Of a stretch of 64,000 nucleotides of DNA, positions 28,550 through 37,063 are shown piece by piece. How positions within the stretch are numbered: position 1 is the stretch's first letter; each line of letters starts with the position of its first letter. The notes below the pieces were generated by a model. The model saw nothing but the letters and a program-made list of their open reading frames with translations. It ran no database searches and was not told the origin of the DNA. A program made the position numbers and the translations under genes. Source of the DNA: Butyrivibrio sp. X503 (GTDB lineage: Bacteria > Bacillota > Clostridia > Lachnospirales > Lachnospiraceae); NCBI RefSeq assembly GCF_003625475.1, contig NZ_RAIQ01000005.1, forward strand, positions 62,001 to 126,000, written 5' to 3'.

Positions 28550-29443
28550 TCAGGTGGCGGGAGTAAAGTCTGCTCCCGTCCTGTAAAGCTTTCTAAACTC
28601 AGTGGGTGAGCATTTGTTGATCTCTTTAAACACCCTGTTGAAGGTTGAAAGACTAAAGAAACCGGATTGAAGCGCGATATCCATGACCGAGAGATCCGTA
28701 TCGCCGAGGAGCTCCTGAGCCATCATTACTCTTCGCTTGGTTATGTATTGATAACAGGAAATACCCATGTAGTTCTTAAAGAGTCTTTCAAAGTGGAATT
28801 TGGAAAAGCCTGCGAGCTCAGCCAACTGCTCAACCGTAAGATCGTCGGATCTGTGTGAGTCGATGTAGTTGGTAACCGCAACCAGCTTAGCTATATTCTT
28901 GCGCTGAGGATCGGCGGTGTTTTTCGCAAGATTTGTGTCGCCTAAGTGCATGCTTCCTATCTGCGCAAGTATTAAAGTAACAAGTGAGTAAACTGAGATC
29001 TGAAGGAATTCATCTCGCTGACCGTATAGCCTGTCGATTTCCCAGAAGTAATTCTGGAGACGAGCCGTTTCAACGGGATATTCTTCCTGCTTGATATGTA
29101 CGTAAGCAGGCATTGCTTTAAGAAGCGGAACAAGAGATGAAACCTGAGAGTATCCGCCGATGTCGAAAAGGAGAATAAGCTTTTCTCCGCCATCTGACTC
29201 GGAAAGATATTCGTGAAGTGTTCCGGGAGCGACCATTACGATGTCACCGGGTACACAATTTATCACTGTTGATTTATCATTGTGAAATTTGACGCGAAGC
29301 GTTCCCGACAATAGCAGGATGAGCTCGATCTCATTGTGCCAGTGAGTCGGATACTCGCTCAGAGTGTTGTGATATAACAGCACACCTTTTTGAGTATCGT
29401 AATAGATATCTTCGCGGGATTGTTCGTTGATATCATGTATCAT
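28550..29443 (-). CDS. AraC-family transcriptional regulator
   Basis: The 297-residue protein has an N-terminal cupin-like sensor (about 20-150, with HWHNEIELILLLSG and PGDIVMVAPGTLHEY) and two helix-turn-helix units at the C-terminus (about 190-285, with LAELAGFSKFHFERLFKNYMG and DIALQSGFFSLSTFNRVFKE). This layout is typical of carbon-source activators. It is divergent from the GH67 gene and converges on the esterase gene with a three-base gap. It likely controls the xylan-side-chain genes in response to a sugar; the shared 117-base intergenic region contains a palindrome and tandem direct repeats that could be its sites. Confidence 0.92.
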   Translation of the reverse strand: MIHDINEQSREDIYYDTQKGVLLYHNTLSEYPTHWHNEIELILLLSGTLRVKFHNDKSTVINCVPGDIVMVAPGTLHEYLSESDGGEKLILLFDIGGYSQVSSLVPLLKAMPAYVHIKQEEYPVETARLQNYFWEIDRLYGQRDEFLQISVYSLVTLILAQIGSMHLGDTNLAKNTADPQRKNIAKLVAVTNYIDSHRSDDLTVEQLAELAGFSKFHFERLFKNYMGISCYQYITKRRVMMAQELLGDTDLSVMDIALQSGFFSLSTFNRVFKEINKCSPTEFRKLYRTGADFTPAT

Positions 29444-29470
29444 ACGAGGAAACTCCTTGCGTGTAAACTA

Positions 29471-29543
29471 CTGTAAATTACAGAAGTATTTTACCATATA
29501 ACACCCAAAATAGTAGCTAGATATTTTCGTAAATTTTCGTAAA
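29471..29543. promoter_or_regulatory. Candidate control region between araC-type gene and GH67 gene
   Basis: Contains the palindrome CTGTAA-A-TTACAG (29471-29483) and, 40 bp on, a perfect tandem direct repeat TTTTCGTAAA TTTTCGTAAA (29524-29543) ending close to the GH67 ribosome binding site. Direct repeats with a 10-bp period are a usual form of AraC-family sites; one at this position could repress GH67 or activate the divergent gene. Confidence 0.5.
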
Positions 29544-29560
29544 CTGAAAGGATTTTTTTG

Positions 29561-31507
29561 ATGGAAAAAAAGAAGTGGTCAGAGCTTTGGCTTTCATATG
29601 ACAAGGTAACTGAGCTAGGCGGCTCGCAGACTCTGACAATTGAAGGATTTGACGCCGAAAACAGGATCATAAAAAGTGCGGCAAAAGAGCTGGAAAGGGG
29701 ATTTAATGGGTTTGCAAAGATCTCTTTTGTCAGAGAATCATCAGTCGCAAAGGAAGGCTATGAGATTGCAGGCGCAGATAGTAAGATCACCGTAAAAGCA
29801 AGCGATGAAAACGGAATCCTTTACGGAGTATTTGCGCTTCTTAGAAACCTTGCTATGGGAGTTTCTATTGAAAGTGTTAATGAGAAATCTTCTCCTTCCA
29901 ATCCGCTTCGAATGATGAATCACTGGGACAACATGGACGGAAGCATAGAGAGAGGATATTCCGGAGAATCATTCTTTTTTGAAAACGATGACATAATTAT
30001 TAATGACAGAACTGTCGATTACGCAAGACTTATGGCAAGCATCGGGATAAACGCGATCGCCATAAACAACGTCAATGTAAAAGGCGCAGCGACGTATCTT
30101 ATAACCGACAGATTTTTTGACAAGGTAAAAAAGTTGCAGGATATATTTGCAGATTACGGAATAAAGCTGTATCTTACGATCAATTTCGCTTCTCCTATCG
30201 AGATAGGTGGCTTTGATACCTGCGATCCACTTGATGAGACAGTCATTTCCTGGTGGAAAGACAAGGCAAAAGAAGTATTTGAAAAGCTTCCCGGTATCGG
30301 AGGCTTCCTTGTAAAAGCAGATTCCGAGGGAAGACCAGGACCTTTTACCTACGGAAGAACGCAAGCTGACGGAGCCAATATGCTTGCTGATGCCGTAGAG
30401 CCTTTTGGCGGGATTATCATCTGGAGATGTTTTGTCTACAACTGCACTCAGGATTGGCGCGATCATAAGACTGACAGAGCAAGAGCCGGCTATGACTACT
30501 TTAAGGAATTTGACGGAGCGTATCGCGACAACGTTATCCTTCAGATCAAGAACGGACCGATGGATTTCCAGATAAGAGAGCCCGTTTCTCCGCTACTTGG
30601 AGGGCTTACAAAGACCAATCAAATTCTTGAAGTTCAGATCGCACAGGAATACACAGGACATCAGATAGATCTGTGCTATCTTATTCCGATGTTCAAGGAA
30701 GTACTGGATTTCCATACATATTGCAAAGAAGGCGCGGACACTGTCGCCGATATCATAAGCGGAAAGACGATGGGCAATAAGAATGCCGGCTTTGCGGCTG
30801 TCATCAACACCGGTAATGACTACAACTGGACAGGGAACGACCTTGCGGCTGCCAATCTTTACGGCTTTGGAAGACTTGCTTTTGATATGAGCCTTAGCTC
30901 TGAGGAGATAGCAAGAGAGTGGGTTTCCCTTACTTATCATATGGATAAAAAATCGGAAGATACTCTGGTCGACATGCTCCTAAATTCAAGAGAAATATAT
31001 GAGAAATACACATCTCCTCTCGGAATCGGTTGGATGGTGACACCCAATACGCACTACGGACCGAGCGTTGACGGATATGAGTATTCAAGATGGGGAACCT
31101 ATCACAGAGCAGATCACCATGCGATTGGCGTTGACAGAAGCGATAAGGGAACAGGATATGCGCAGCAGTATTATAAGAAGAATGCGGATATGTTTAACGA
31201 TCCCGATACCTGCCCCGAGGAGCTGCTTCTTTTCTTCCATAGGATTCCTTATACCTACAAGCTAAAGAGCGGGCAGACGCTTATTCAGTACATCTACGAT
31301 TCGCATTTTGAAGGAGCGAAGCAGGCAAAAGAGCTGATGGAAAAATGGGAATCGTTAAAAGGCGCAGTGCCCGAAGATGTATTTGAGAGAGTAATGGAAA
31401 GGTTTAAGCTTCAGGTTGAAAACGCCAATGAGTGGAGGGATCAGATCAACTCATATTTCTTTAGAAAGAGCGACATTCCCGATGAGAAGGGAAGGAAGAT
31501 ATACTAA
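29561..31507 (+). CDS. aguA: GH67 alpha-glucuronidase
   Basis: Removes 4-O-methyl-glucuronic acid from the non-reducing end of xylo-oligosaccharides. The 648 residues carry the GH67 hallmarks: FLVKADSEGRPGPF with proposed acid E256, and NGPMDFQIREPVSPL plus AQEYTGHQ with the proposed base pair D335 and E363. No signal peptide, as in characterised GH67 enzymes, so substrates must be imported. The ATG follows GAAAGGA; a TTG three bases upstream is less likely. It is followed by a terminator-like hairpin and the GH3 gene. Confidence 0.95.
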   Translation: MEKKKWSELWLSYDKVTELGGSQTLTIEGFDAENRIIKSAAKELERGFNGFAKISFVRESSVAKEGYEIAGADSKITVKASDENGILYGVFALLRNLAMGVSIESVNEKSSPSNPLRMMNHWDNMDGSIERGYSGESFFFENDDIIINDRTVDYARLMASIGINAIAINNVNVKGAATYLITDRFFDKVKKLQDIFADYGIKLYLTINFASPIEIGGFDTCDPLDETVISWWKDKAKEVFEKLPGIGGFLVKADSEGRPGPFTYGRTQADGANMLADAVEPFGGIIIWRCFVYNCTQDWRDHKTDRARAGYDYFKEFDGAYRDNVILQIKNGPMDFQIREPVSPLLGGLTKTNQILEVQIAQEYTGHQIDLCYLIPMFKEVLDFHTYCKEGADTVADIISGKTMGNKNAGFAAVINTGNDYNWTGNDLAAANLYGFGRLAFDMSLSSEEIAREWVSLTYHMDKKSEDTLVDMLLNSREIYEKYTSPLGIGWMVTPNTHYGPSVDGYEYSRWGTYHRADHHAIGVDRSDKGTGYAQQYYKKNADMFNDPDTCPEELLLFFHRIPYTYKLKSGQTLIQYIYDSHFEGAKQAKELMEKWESLKGAVPEDVFERVMERFKLQVENANEWRDQINSYFFRKSDIPDEKGRKIY

Positions 31508-31511
31508 AGAG

Positions 31512-31536
31512 CAGGCCGCCGGCCTGTTTCTTTTTT
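31512..31536 (+). terminator. Terminator-like hairpin after GH67
   Basis: CAGGC / GCCTG (31512-31516 with 31522-31526, GC-rich loop) followed by TTTCTTTTTT. Short stem but a strong T-run. Confidence 0.65.
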
Positions 31537-31658
31537 CGCATAATTCAAGACATAAAAAGCATTAAATGATAGGAATGCAACTTGGAACCTCAGTACAATG
31601 TTTATACATGTTATTGGAATCGTATTAGGAATCTTAACATACTAAATGAGGTGGATTA

Positions 31659-33779
31659 ATGAACAGAGAAGAGGCAAGAAAAAGAGCTAAAGAGCTCGTT
31701 GCGAAGATGACCGTTGAGGAGAAGGCGTCTCAGCTTCGTTACGATGCACCCGCAATCGAGAGATTGGGGATTCCTGCTTACAACTGGTGGAATGAGGCAC
31801 TCCACGGTGTTGCGCGAGCAGGTACGGCAACAATGTTCCCGCAGGCTATCGGTATTGCAGCTGCTTTCGATGAGGATATGATGAAGGATATCGGTGATAT
31901 CATCGCCCTCGAGGGAAGAGCCAAGTACAACGAGCAGTCCAAGCGCGGAGACAGAGACATTTACAAGGGACTTACATTCTGGGCTCCCAACGTCAATATT
32001 TTCAGAGATCCCAGATGGGGAAGAGGACATGAGACATACGGTGAGGATCCTTTCCTTACAAGTACTCTTGCAGTTCCTTTTATCAAAGGTATTCAGGGCG
32101 ACGGTGAGTACATGAAGGCAGCAGCTTGTGCCAAGCACTTCGCTGTACACTCAGGTCCCGAGGCGGAGAGACATTATTTCAATGCCAAGGCTTCAGCCAA
32201 GGATCTTGAGGAAACATACCTTCCCGCATTCGAGGCTTGTGTTAAGGAAGCTGATGTTGAGGCTGTTATGGGTGCTTACAACAGAACCAATGACGAGCCT
32301 TGCTGTGCAAACAAACCTCTTATGGTGGATCTTCTCAGAGGCAAGTGGGGATTCGAAGGACACTTCGTTTCAGACTGCTGGGCTGTAAGAGATTTCCATG
32401 AAAATCACAAGGTTACCGGAACTCCCGAGGAGTCGGTTGCACTTGCGCTTGAGATGGGTTGCGACCTTAACTGCGGATGTACATACCAGAAGCTCATGAA
32501 CGCATACAGAGCAGGACTTGTAAAAGAGAGTGTTATCACAGAGTCTTGCGAGAGATTGTTTACAACAAGATTCCTTCTCGGAATGTTTGATAAGACTGAG
32601 ATGGATGAGATTCCGTATACAGTCGTTGAGAGTAAAGACCATCTTGCGGTCGCTCACAAGGCTGCAAAGGAGAGTATCGTACTTCTTAAGAACGACGGAA
32701 TACTTCCTCTTGATAAGAACAAGTTAAAAACTATCGGTGTAGTTGGTCCCAACGCGGATTCAAGATCTGCACTTATAGGTAATTATCACGGAACTTCTTC
32801 AAGATATATCACTGTTCTTGAAGGTATCCAGGATAAGCTCGGCGACGATGTAAGGGTACTTTATTCAGAGGGTAGTCACCTCTGGCAGACCAATGCAAGT
32901 GCGCTGTCAGATCCCAACGGTTCGGACAGAATCGCAGAGGCTCAGGCAGTAGCCGAGTATTCGGATGTGGTTGTAGTGGTAGTCGGTCTCGACGAGACTC
33001 TCGAAGGTGAAGAGGGAGATACAGGTAACCAGTTTGCCTCAGGAGATAAGATCAATCTTAATCTTCCCATGCCTCAGAGACAGCTCATCAACTCAGTACT
33101 TGAGATGAAGAAGCCTACTATCGTTATCAATATGTCAGGTAGTGCCATCAACCTTTCCAAGGCTGAGGACGAGGCAAGCGCTGTAATCCAGGCTTGGTAT
33201 CCCGGTGCTCTTGGCGGTAAGGATGTTGCGGATATCCTCTTTGGAGATGTATCACCTTCAGGAAAGCTTCCCGTTACATTCTACTATTCTTCAGAAGAGC
33301 TTCCCGATTTCAGGGATTACTCAATGAAGAACAGAACCTACAGATATTTTGAGGGCAAGCCTCTTTATCCTTTTGGTTACGGTCTTACATACGGCGATGT
33401 TGTATGCAAGGACATCGATGTGGCCGTTAAGAAGTCTTCCGACGGAAATGTAGAAGGTGCGGAAGTTACCGTTACCGTTTCCAACGAAGGTAAAGTTGCA
33501 ACTGATGATGTAGTTCAGATCTACATCAAGGACAAGGAATTCGAGCTTGCTATTCCCAATCCTTGCCTTTGCGGATTCAAGAGAGTTCATCTTGAGGCGG
33601 GCGCTTCGGAGAAGATAACTGTCTTTGTAAAAGACAAGGCATTTACATCGGTAGACAACGACGGAAACAGAAAGATCTTTTCCAAGAAGTTCGATATTTT
33701 TGCCGGAACAATGCAGCCTGATGAGAGATCAAAAGAGCTCACAGGAAAAACTTGCGTAAAGGCAGAAGTTCAGATTTAA
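31659..33779 (+). CDS. GH3 beta-xylosidase (or related beta-glycosidase)
   Basis: Releases terminal sugars, probably xylose, from short oligosaccharides. The 706 residues have the GH3 N-domain (1-300, with TYGEDPFLTS, AKHFAVHSG and nucleophile D239 in HFVSDCWAV), the GH3 C-domain (about 340-560, with GVVGPNADSR and LDETLEGEEGDT) and a fibronectin-III-like C-terminal domain (about 600-690). WNEALHGVARAG is typical of the xylosidase branch of GH3. No signal peptide, so cytoplasmic. Start after GAGGTGG. Lies between GH67 and the isomerase genes, which supports xylosidase activity. Confidence 0.9.
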   Translation: MNREEARKRAKELVAKMTVEEKASQLRYDAPAIERLGIPAYNWWNEALHGVARAGTATMFPQAIGIAAAFDEDMMKDIGDIIALEGRAKYNEQSKRGDRDIYKGLTFWAPNVNIFRDPRWGRGHETYGEDPFLTSTLAVPFIKGIQGDGEYMKAAACAKHFAVHSGPEAERHYFNAKASAKDLEETYLPAFEACVKEADVEAVMGAYNRTNDEPCCANKPLMVDLLRGKWGFEGHFVSDCWAVRDFHENHKVTGTPEESVALALEMGCDLNCGCTYQKLMNAYRAGLVKESVITESCERLFTTRFLLGMFDKTEMDEIPYTVVESKDHLAVAHKAAKESIVLLKNDGILPLDKNKLKTIGVVGPNADSRSALIGNYHGTSSRYITVLEGIQDKLGDDVRVLYSEGSHLWQTNASALSDPNGSDRIAEAQAVAEYSDVVVVVVGLDETLEGEEGDTGNQFASGDKINLNLPMPQRQLINSVLEMKKPTIVINMSGSAINLSKAEDEASAVIQAWYPGALGGKDVADILFGDVSPSGKLPVTFYYSSEELPDFRDYSMKNRTYRYFEGKPLYPFGYGLTYGDVVCKDIDVAVKKSSDGNVEGAEVTVTVSNEGKVATDDVVQIYIKDKEFELAIPNPCLCGFKRVHLEAGASEKITVFVKDKAFTSVDNDGNRKIFSKKFDIFAGTMQPDERSKELTGKTCVKAEVQI

Positions 33780-33803
33780 CCCTTCGTGATGAAGTGGTAT
33801 AAT
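33775..33803 (+). promoter_or_regulatory. Promoter for the isomerase-family gene
   Basis: TTTAAC and a perfect TATAAT are 17 bp apart. The -35 box overlaps the stop codon of the GH3 gene. This would give the downstream gene its own transcript with a leader of about 125 bases. Confidence 0.6.
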
Positions 33804-33935
33804 GTCATTTATACAGTGTATGGCATGAAAAAATAACTGTATTTAATTAGTTCTTTAGAGAGTTTGGCAACTCTTGATATAAAGAAGGACAAAGAAAGGT
33901 ATAGCGCAAAACGCGCAAAAGAAAGGGGATTTTTT

Positions 33936-35417
33936 ATGATCAACATGCCTGAAGTAAAAATCGGTCTTGTTGCTGTCAGCCGTGACTGTTTCCCTGCATC
34001 TCTTGCAGTAAACAGAAGAAAAGCTTTGGTTGAAGCATACAAGAAAAACTACAATGATAAGGACGTATATGAGTGTCCTATCTGCATCATCGAGAGTGAG
34101 ATTGACATGGTCAATGCTCTTGAAGATATTAAGAAGGCAGGATGTAACGCACTTTGCGTATATCTTGGAAACTTCGGACCTGAAATTTCAGAGACACTTC
34201 TTGCTAAGCACTTTGACGGACCTATCATGTTCTGTGCTGCAGCAGAGGAGTCACAGAATGACCTTATCGACGGAAGAGGAGATGCTTACTGCGGAATGCT
34301 TAATGCAAGCTACAACCTCCACCTTCGTAACGTAAAGGCATATATACCTGAGTATCCCGTTGGAACAGCAGAGGGATGCGCTAAGATGATCAACGAGTTC
34401 GTGCCTATCGCAAGAGCTATTGCAGGCCTTCGTGATCTCAAGATCATCAGCTTTGGTCCCAGACCTATGAACTTCCTTGCTTGTAACGCACCTATCCAGC
34501 AGATCTACAACATGGGCGCAGAGATCGAAGAGAACTCAGAACTTGACCTCTTCGAGAGCTTCAACAAGCACGCAGGCGACAAGAGAATTCCCGATGTTGT
34601 TAAGGACATGGAGAAGGATCTCGGCGCAGGCAACAAGAAGCCTGAAATCCTTGAGAAGCTTGCTCAGTATGAGCTTACACTTCTTGACTGGATTGAGGAG
34701 CACAGAGGCTATAAGAAGTATGTAGCTATCGCAGGAAAGTGCTGGCCTGCATTCCAGACACAGTTCGGATTCGTTCCTTGCTACGTTAACTCAAGACTTA
34801 CAGGACGCGGAATCCCCGTATCTTGCGAGGTAGATATCTACGGTGCTATCAGTGAGTTCATCGGAACATGCGTAAGTAACGATTCAGTTACTCTCCTTGA
34901 TATCAACAACTCAGTTCCTGAGGATATGTACAACGAGAGCATCAAGGGCAAGTTCGATTACAAGCACACAGATACATTCATGGGCTTCCACTGCGGAAAT
35001 ACATGCACAGGCAAGCTTTCAAGCTGCGAGATGAAGTTCCAGAGGATCATGGCCAGAAACCTTCCCGAGGAAGTTACACAGGGAACTCTCGAGGGAGATA
35101 TCATCCCCGGAGATATCACATTCTTCAGACTTCAGAGCACATCAGACAATCACCTTCGCACATACGTTGCAGAGGGAGAGGTTCTTCCTGTTGCTACTAA
35201 GTCATTCGGTGGTATCGGTGTATTCGCTATTCCTGAGATGGGAAGATTCTACAGACACGTACTTATCGAGGGCAACTTCCCTCACCACGGCGCTGTAGCA
35301 TTCGGCCACTTCGGAAAGGCTCTCTATGAGGTATTTAAGTATATCGGAGCAGAGACAATCGGCTACAACCAGCCTGCATCTCTTCCTTATCCTACAGAGA
35401 ATCCTTTCAACAAGTAA
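33936..35417 (+). CDS. L-fucose/L-arabinose isomerase-family protein
   Basis: The 493 residues match the aldose-ketose isomerase family with the fucose isomerase C-terminal fold (KIGLVAVSRDCFP at the start, CYVNSRLTGRGIPVSCEVDIYGA in two parts, GFHCGNTCTG, and a final FPHHGAVAFGHFG). Such enzymes interconvert aldoses and ketoses with Mn2+. Which sugar is used cannot be told; the position after the beta-xylosidase gene and before xylA suggests a pentose such as arabinose. The ATG follows GAAAGGGG; 24 upstream in-frame codons lack a site. High Lys/Gly codon regularity suggests strong expression. A terminator shared with xylA follows. Confidence 0.82.
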   Translation: MINMPEVKIGLVAVSRDCFPASLAVNRRKALVEAYKKNYNDKDVYECPICIIESEIDMVNALEDIKKAGCNALCVYLGNFGPEISETLLAKHFDGPIMFCAAAEESQNDLIDGRGDAYCGMLNASYNLHLRNVKAYIPEYPVGTAEGCAKMINEFVPIARAIAGLRDLKIISFGPRPMNFLACNAPIQQIYNMGAEIEENSELDLFESFNKHAGDKRIPDVVKDMEKDLGAGNKKPEILEKLAQYELTLLDWIEEHRGYKKYVAIAGKCWPAFQTQFGFVPCYVNSRLTGRGIPVSCEVDIYGAISEFIGTCVSNDSVTLLDINNSVPEDMYNESIKGKFDYKHTDTFMGFHCGNTCTGKLSSCEMKFQRIMARNLPEEVTQGTLEGDIIPGDITFFRLQSTSDNHLRTYVAEGEVLPVATKSFGGIGVFAIPEMGRFYRHVLIEGNFPHHGAVAFGHFGKALYEVFKYIGAETIGYNQPASLPYPTENPFNK

Positions 35418-35460
35418 TTTCAGATTAAAGACATATTCTAATTAACCAATTAACCTATAG

Positions 35461-35493
35461 AAAAGAGCGAGGCCTTTCGGTCCCGCTCTTTTC
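35461..35493. terminator. Bidirectional terminator between isomerase-family gene and xylA
   Basis: AAAAGAGCG (35461-35469) / CGCTCTTTT (35484-35492) perfect stem with inner pairing; A- and T-runs on either side serve both converging genes. Confidence 0.9.
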
Positions 35494-35552
35494 ATAATGG
35501 AAAAAAGTATGTAGGAAGCGCGCCGATATAAGATCTACGCGTCTGTCACATC

Positions 35553-36875
35553 TTAGTTGGCAAAGAGTACGTTGTTGACAATGCTCTCAAGAAGTTCCTG
35601 TCTTCCTGATATAGGAAGTTCCGGAGCTTTCATATTGCAAGCATAATCGGAAAGCTCTGCAAGGCTGGTGTTGCCCTGGCGGATCTTCTTACCGATCTCG
35701 CTCTCAAATGTTGAATAACGCTCTTTGATGAAATCTTCGATACGTCCGTCCTCAATGAGCTCTGCAGCTTTGATAAGTCCGAGTGCAAAAGTGTCCATAC
35801 CAATGATGAATGCGTAGAACATATCTTCATATGTGTAGCTGGGACGTCTGTTCTTGGAGTCGAAGTTAAATCCGCCTGTAAGTCCGCCGGACTTAAGTAC
35901 TTCGTACATTGCCATTGTTGCGTCATATACGTTGCAAGGGAATTCGTCGGTATCCCATCCGAGAAGCGGATCGCCCTGATTGGCATCGATTGAACCGAGC
36001 ATTCCGTTGATGGCGCTGATCCTGAGCTCATGCTCAAAGGTATGCTGAGCAAGTGTAGCGTGGTTAGCTTCGATGTTCATCTTGAAGTCCTTATCAAGAC
36101 CGTACTGACGAAGGAAACCGATAGCTGTAGCGGCGTCAAAGTCGTACTGGTGTTTCATGGGCTCCTTCGGCTTGGGCTCGATGTAGAAGTCGCCTGTAAA
36201 GCCGATGCTTCTGCCGTAATCAACAGCAAGGTGCATGAGCTTTGCGATATTCTCCTGTTCGAATTTTACATCTGTATTAAGGAGGGTCTCATATCCTTCA
36301 CGTCCGCCCCAGAATACGTATCCGCGGCCGCCGAGCTTAACGGTGATGTCGAGAGCTTTTTTAACCTGAGCAGCTGCGAAGCAGAATACGTCGGCTGAAC
36401 ATGTGCTTCCGGCACCTGCCATGAAACGAGGATTGCTGAACATGTTGGCTGTTCCCCAGAGACACTTGATATCTGTGCCTTTCATCTTCTCAAGGATGTA
36501 ATCGGAGATCTCATCAAGACGTCTGTTGGTCTCGTTTATGTCATCGGCTTCGGGAACAAGGTCAACATCGTGGAAACAGAAGTACTTGATACCGAGCTTT
36601 TTCATGAACTCAAAGCCGGCATCAACTTTGGCTTTAGCGTGTTCCATGGTTCCTTCTTCACTAGCTCCGAAGGATTTATCCGCTGTGCCTCTTCCGAACA
36701 TGTCTACGCCGTTGGCGCCGAGATTGTGCCACCAAGCCATTGCGAAAGGAAGGTGCTCTTCCATTGTTTTACCCATAATAACTCTCTTGGGATCATAGTA
36801 TTTGAAAGCTAATGGATTTTTGCTGTCTTTTCCCTCAAATTTAATCTCGGGAATACCTTTAAAAATTTCACTCAT
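35553..36875 (-). CDS. xylA: Xylose isomerase
   Basis: Converts D-xylose to D-xylulose with two divalent metals. The 440 residues are the longer class II form: [23 protein letters not shown] with the catalytic histidine region, [30 protein letters not shown] and [13 protein letters not shown]. The start lies after AGGAGGT. It is divergent from the GH25 gene, with a perfect 16-bp palindrome 38 bp upstream of its start. Its partner kinase gene xylB lies 23 kb away in this window and not in the same operon. Confidence 0.98.
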   Translation of the reverse strand: MSEIFKGIPEIKFEGKDSKNPLAFKYYDPKRVIMGKTMEEHLPFAMAWWHNLGANGVDMFGRGTADKSFGASEEGTMEHAKAKVDAGFEFMKKLGIKYFCFHDVDLVPEADDINETNRRLDEISDYILEKMKGTDIKCLWGTANMFSNPRFMAGAGSTCSADVFCFAAAQVKKALDITVKLGGRGYVFWGGREGYETLLNTDVKFEQENIAKLMHLAVDYGRSIGFTGDFYIEPKPKEPMKHQYDFDAATAIGFLRQYGLDKDFKMNIEANHATLAQHTFEHELRISAINGMLGSIDANQGDPLLGWDTDEFPCNVYDATMAMYEVLKSGGLTGGFNFDSKNRRPSYTYEDMFYAFIIGMDTFALGLIKAAELIEDGRIEDFIKERYSTFESEIGKKIRQGNTSLAELSDYACNMKAPELPISGRQELLESIVNNVLFAN

Positions 36876-36912
36876 TTGAAAATACCTCCTGTGTTTTCTG
36901 CGTTATCATAAT

Positions 36913-36928
36913 GTTAGCATATGCTAAC
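36913..36928. promoter_or_regulatory. Perfect 16-bp palindrome upstream of xylA
   Basis: GTTAGCATATGCTAAC is fully symmetric and 38 bp before the xylA start codon, in an AT-rich spacer. It has no T-run and cannot form a stable hairpin, since its arms meet without a loop, so it reads as a protein-binding site. It is the best candidate for xylose-dependent control. Confidence 0.6.
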
Positions 36929-37063
36929 CGAATAAGATAGTCTAGTTTAGAAAATGCTTTTTTATAATCAAATATTGTTTTAATAAAAAAATGGACACAT
37001 TTTCATGTTATAATTTTTTAGGTTAGTGAATAAATTTTAGAAATGAGGAGAGGAGAAGATTTA

